DNA of 6,530 nt, from positions 1-6,530 of the forward strand of contig CAAGKF010000081.1 in NCBI GenBank assembly GCA_900770345.1, read 5' to 3'. The notes under the pieces are model-generated. The model was not told the origin of the DNA, did no database searches, and was given only the letters and a program-made list of their open reading frames with translations. Shown piece by piece: positions 4,547-6,530 of the stretch. The stretch's first letter is position 1. Each line of letters starts with the position of its first letter. Made by a program: the position numbers and the translations under genes. This stretch comes from Lachnospiraceae bacterium (lineage in GTDB: Bacteria; Bacillota; Clostridia; Lachnospirales; Lachnospiraceae).

Positions 4547-5407
4547 TCATCCTTCCCGCAGCAGTTCATCGATTCTGGCCCATCTATCCACATCCTGGGC
4601 CCTCCGTCGGCGGCTTTTCCCGGTAAAATACACTGGTTTGCAACTTCCTATGATCCGGTCATAGATACGCCGGTACTCCCATCCCTCTGCCCCGAAATCG
4701 GCCGGGGAGAGGTTGGTTGTAATGATCATCGGTCTTTTGACTCGGACGCGGGCATCAATCACCTGGAATTCCGTTTCTAGGACCCGGGGATTCTTTTGCT
4801 CAATGCCCAGATCATCAATTACCAGAAGTTCGCAGTTTGTAATCCGATCCAGAGCGGCCGTCTTATCGTCTTTGGTTGCCCAGTTGGACAGTTCCCGGTC
4901 CATCCTGGCAAAAGTAGTCATGAAGGCAGTTCTGTGCTGAGCCTGGAGAGCGTTGGTGATACAGCCGGCCAGGAATGTCTTCCCTGTCCCCACATTCCCG
5001 TAGAAAAGCAGGCCTGCCCCTGCTGCTTTCATCTCATCGAAATGCTGGTAGTAATTCCAGGCAAGGCGGGTATGTTCACCTTTCCAATCGCATTGCTTGA
5101 ATGTCAGCCCTTCCAGTTGGGCAGGGGAAAACCCATAGCTCTGGATTTGAGCGATCCGGTAACTCTGCTGTTTCCGCTCATTTTCCAGTTTTTCCCTGGC
5201 TGCCTGTTGCTTTTCGCAATCGCACATGACAGCAACTTTCCGGGTTTTCCGCTTGCCTGCGTCGTCAGCCATCCACTGAATCAGCATTTCCCGGCGCTTA
5301 TGGCACTTCCCGCACACCAGGCAACCCTCACTGTCCGTGTAATCTCCCGGTCTGGGTTCCACTCTGTGCCCAGCCAGATTGTCCAGGTAATTCTCGACTC
5401 CGTTCAT
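4547..5407 (-). CDS. dnaC: DnaC-like replicative helicase loader (AAA+ ATPase)
   Basis: 286 residues. Delivers the replicative helicase to the origin opened by the initiator encoded just upstream. The N-terminus has a cysteine cluster, CLVCGKC (29-35) and CDC (62-64), probably a zinc-binding helicase-interaction module. A basic coiled segment (about 66-82) leads to the AAA+ domain: Walker A GNVGTGKT (137-144), Walker B LLVIDDLG (194-201), sensor 1 IITTNLS (228-234) and an arginine-finger region YRRIYDRI (245-252). The C-terminus is very basic (KSRRRRA, 264-270). The frame is open for 60 further codons upstream, but that stretch lies inside the initiator gene; ATG 5407 overlaps its TGA as ATGA and has GGGAGGG 9 bases ahead, so it is the real start. 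Confidence 0.93.
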   Translation of the reverse strand: MNGVENYLDNLAGHRVEPRPGDYTDSEGCLVCGKCHKRREMLIQWMADDAGKRKTRKVAVMCDCEKQQAAREKLENERKQQSYRIAQIQSYGFSPAQLEGLTFKQCDWKGEHTRLAWNYYQHFDEMKAAGAGLLFYGNVGTGKTFLAGCITNALQAQHRTAFMTTFARMDRELSNWATKDDKTAALDRITNCELLVIDDLGIEQKNPRVLETEFQVIDARVRVKRPMIITTNLSPADFGAEGWEYRRIYDRIIGSCKPVYFTGKSRRRRAQDVDRWARIDELLREG

Positions 5408-6168
5408 AACTCGAATCCCTCCCGTATGAGATCTTCTCTCTCTGCTACCGTCAGGGTCTTTTCCCCTGCCGGTTTCCACTGCATGGTCGGACTGCCATCG
5501 GCTTTCCAGTTCTCCAGGATCTTGGTGATATAGCTCAACCGCAGTACGCCCTTCTTGATGGCCACCTTGATCGCTCTTTGGGTCCAACTGGCCCCGTAGG
5601 TATCCACCAGGTCCTGTAGCATATCCTTTTCCACCGGTCCACTGAACGGGTGGACGTTATTTTCAAAGAGCTTTGCCACTTCACCAAAAGCAGGATCAAG
5701 ACCATGACTCTTTTTCTTGTTATTCTCTGTCTCTATCTCTTCTCTTTTCTTCTCTTCTATGTATGGGTACGCCGTGCTGGTCGGACTGCTGTCGGTTTGC
5801 TGTACGCCGTGCTGTCGGTTTACTGTCGGTTTGCTATACGCTTTGCTGTCGGTTTGCTGGTCGAATTGCTTAACGTTACGTTCAGCAAACGGGATAATGG
5901 TGTATTCCGATGATTGATTCCCTTTCCGGACCCGGAAGGTTATTCTTCCCTGCTGTTGTAGCTGGTTTCTCGCCCGATGTATAGCTGGTATAGACAACCC
6001 TGCGGTTTTAACGACCAACATGGAATTCGAGGCATTGAACGTCAGCTTCCACCCCGCATCATTTGAAATCTTCAAAAGAGCCATCCAAAGAGCCAGGGCG
6101 GCCGGGCCGATATCAGCTGTCTCCATCCATCGATAGAAAGCGTTAAACTGTCCGATGAGACTGATCAT
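5404..6168 (-). CDS. DnaD-domain replication initiator (replisome organiser)
   Basis: 254 residues. It binds the phage origin and recruits the loader-helicase pair. The N-terminal half (about 1-95) is a winged-helix type domain: ALWMALLKISNDAGW (26-40), a recognition-like segment GLSIPAIHRARNQLQQQG (57-74) and a beta hairpin to about 93. A polar Q/T/S linker (about 100-133) and an E/K-rich stretch (138-153) join it to a DnaD/DnaB_2 domain (about 158-225) ending in YITKILENWKADG (213-225), the family's conserved YxxxIxxxW motif. ATG 6168 has a near-perfect ribosome site. Its stop overlaps the loader start (ATGA). The linker-coding DNA holds tandem repeats likely to be the origin itself. Which initiator lineage it belongs to cannot be settled by eye. 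Confidence 0.92.
   Translation of the reverse strand: MISLIGQFNAFYRWMETADIGPAALALWMALLKISNDAGWKLTFNASNSMLVVKTAGLSIPAIHRARNQLQQQGRITFRVRKGNQSSEYTIIPFAERNVKQFDQQTDSKAYSKPTVNRQHGVQQTDSSPTSTAYPYIEEKKREEIETENNKKKSHGLDPAFGEVAKLFENNVHPFSGPVEKDMLQDLVDTYGASWTQRAIKVAIKKGVLRLSYITKILENWKADGSPTMQWKPAGEKTLTVAEREDLIREGFEL
5708..5760. other. Strand-biased purine/pyrimidine tract beside the iterons
   Basis: Roughly 50 bases are nearly all pyrimidine on the plus strand (purine on the minus strand), with only a handful of exceptions, and are T/A-rich. It encodes the E/K-rich hinge of the initiator (EEKKREEIETENNKKK). E/K hinges are common in DnaD proteins, so coding constraint may explain it. Its place next to the repeat array is like the A+T-rich, strand-biased segment beside the lambda iterons, so it may be the DNA-unwinding part of an origin. 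Confidence 0.35.
5768..5870. repeat. Three tandem 34-35 bp units (iterons), candidate replication origin
   Basis: Units at 5768-5802, 5803-5836 and 5837-5870 each begin TACGC and hold two boxes of the form CTG(G)TCGGTTTGCT. The core CTGTCGGTTT is exact at 5789-5798, 5812-5821, 5823-5832 and 5846-5855; degenerate copies lie at 5777-5790 and 5857-5870. Box starts are 12, 23, 11, 23 and 11 bases apart, close to one or two helix turns. Unit length is not a multiple of three, and the core is translated in all three phases (QTDS twice, KPTV, and V-NRQ), so the DNA, not the peptide, is conserved. Iterons in initiator genes are known in lambda and in several Gram-positive phages. Confidence 0.75.
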
Positions 6169-6171
6169 GGA

Positions 6172-6184
6172 ATCACCTCCTTTC
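6172..6184 (-). promoter_or_regulatory. Extended ribosome binding site of the initiator gene
   Basis: The minus strand reads GAAAGGAGGTGAT, complementary over 13 bases to the usual 3' end of Firmicutes 16S rRNA (ATCACCTCCTTTC). GGAGG is 7 bases before ATG 6168. It fixes that start codon and predicts strong translation of the initiator. Confidence 0.85.
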
Positions 6185-6197
6185 GTCCCTCATGTGA

Positions 6198-6530
6198 TTA
6201 AAACGGTATCTCTTCGTCAAAGATTGGCTGATCTGGCTCTCCGAACTGCTCCATAGGATTACCGGATGCAGGAGCGGGAGCCGGTTGCTCCTTTTTCCAC
6301 ATCCCATTTACGATGGTCCAACCTTTCTTGATCATTTCGTCCCCAATGGCAGCATAGGCGTTTCTGTACTGCTTGAAATCCATGCCGGCAAAATTCTCCG
6401 CGCCGAACTGGCTGGCCACATTGGCAGGATATTTCTTGACCTTTTCACACATGGTCTCCAGGGTCTTGACCTGGTTGGGATTGGGATGATCTTTGATAAA
6501 CCCAGGCTGGGGGAAGGGATGATTCCATTC
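6198..6530 (-). CDS. C-terminal part of a phage DNA-metabolism protein with SSB-like acidic tail
   Basis: Open from the right edge of the window to TAA at 6198 (110 codons visible, N-terminus missing). The visible part has a segment NPNQVKTLETMCEKVKKYPANV, then MDFKQYRNAYAAIGDEMIKKGW, which I do not recognise, a proline/alanine-rich linker (PAPAPASGNP) and a final FDEEIPF. That tip has the pattern of the SSB C-terminal peptide (acidic residues then I/L-P-F), which docks partner proteins. In phage operons the gene before a DnaD-type initiator is often an SSB or a single-strand annealing protein such as an Erf type, and the latter can also carry such a tip. No OB-fold or annealing-domain sequence is inside the window, so the family stays open. 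An internal ATG at 6452 exists but has no good ribosome site. Confidence 0.6.
   Translation of the reverse strand, partial: EWNHPFPQPGFIKDHPNPNQVKTLETMCEKVKKYPANVASQFGAENFAGMDFKQYRNAYAAIGDEMIKKGWTIVNGMWKKEQPAPAPASGNPMEQFGEPDQPIFDEEIPF

Noticed and set aside
5408..5587. 60-codon upstream extension of the helicase loader
   Set aside because: It lies within the initiator's conserved DnaD domain region in another frame, has no suitable ribosome site, and the ATGA-overlap start at 5407 has GGGAGGG at good spacing.
5768..5870. CRISPR array or coding minisatellite
   Set aside because: Units are adjacent with no spacers, so not CRISPR; unit length is not a multiple of three and the core is read in three phases, so not a peptide repeat.

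Overview
The window reads as one minus-strand segment of a temperate phage or prophage from a low-to-medium GC Gram-positive-type host. I infer Firmicutes in the broad sense, possibly Negativicutes. The reasons are strong AGGAGG-type ribosome binding sites, a DnaD-domain initiator paired with a DnaC-type helicase loader, an ArpU-like late regulator and a PBSX-type terminase. No supported gene lies on the plus strand, and I saw no tRNA, IS element or CRISPR array. Because everything is on the minus strand, the genes are expressed from right (6530) to left (1).

Right part (6530 to 2998) is the early replication/recombination operon. It holds the C-terminal part of a protein with an SSB-like acidic tail (edge of window), a DnaD-like replication initiator, a DnaC-like helicase loader, a small four-cysteine protein, an HNH endonuclease, a RusA-type Holliday junction resolvase and an ArpU/sigma-region-4-like regulator. 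The genes overlap by a few bases or are tightly spaced, as in one transcription unit. The linker of the initiator gene contains three tandem 34-35 bp units (5768-5870). Their core box is read in all three codon phases, so the repeat is conserved as DNA rather than as protein. With the adjacent purine-biased tract this is a good candidate for the phage replication origin, laid out like the lambda origin inside gene O.

Middle (2997 to 2763) has no gene. It holds a possible extended -10 promoter, inverted repeats and a strong 13-bp-stem terminator that ends right in front of the next ribosome binding site. This looks like the switch between early and late genes.

Left part (2762 to 1) holds a ParB-like/DUF4417 fusion protein, two small proteins that share an N-terminal MGGRGAxxGI signature, and the start of a terminase gene. 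The terminase reading frame joins a small-subunit-like N-terminus to the large-subunit ATPase in one polypeptide. Three minus-strand intrinsic terminators sit 20-40 bases before the start codons of three of these genes. One is preceded by a near-consensus promoter at 1352-1379, which would make a roughly 100-nt structured RNA. Together these suggest that late-region expression depends on read-through or antitermination, or that the region is built from independently transcribed cassettes.

The strongest second-look items are the initiator-embedded iterons, the TerS-TerL fusion, the promoter/structured RNA/terminator unit at 1239-1379, and the repeated terminator-before-gene layout.
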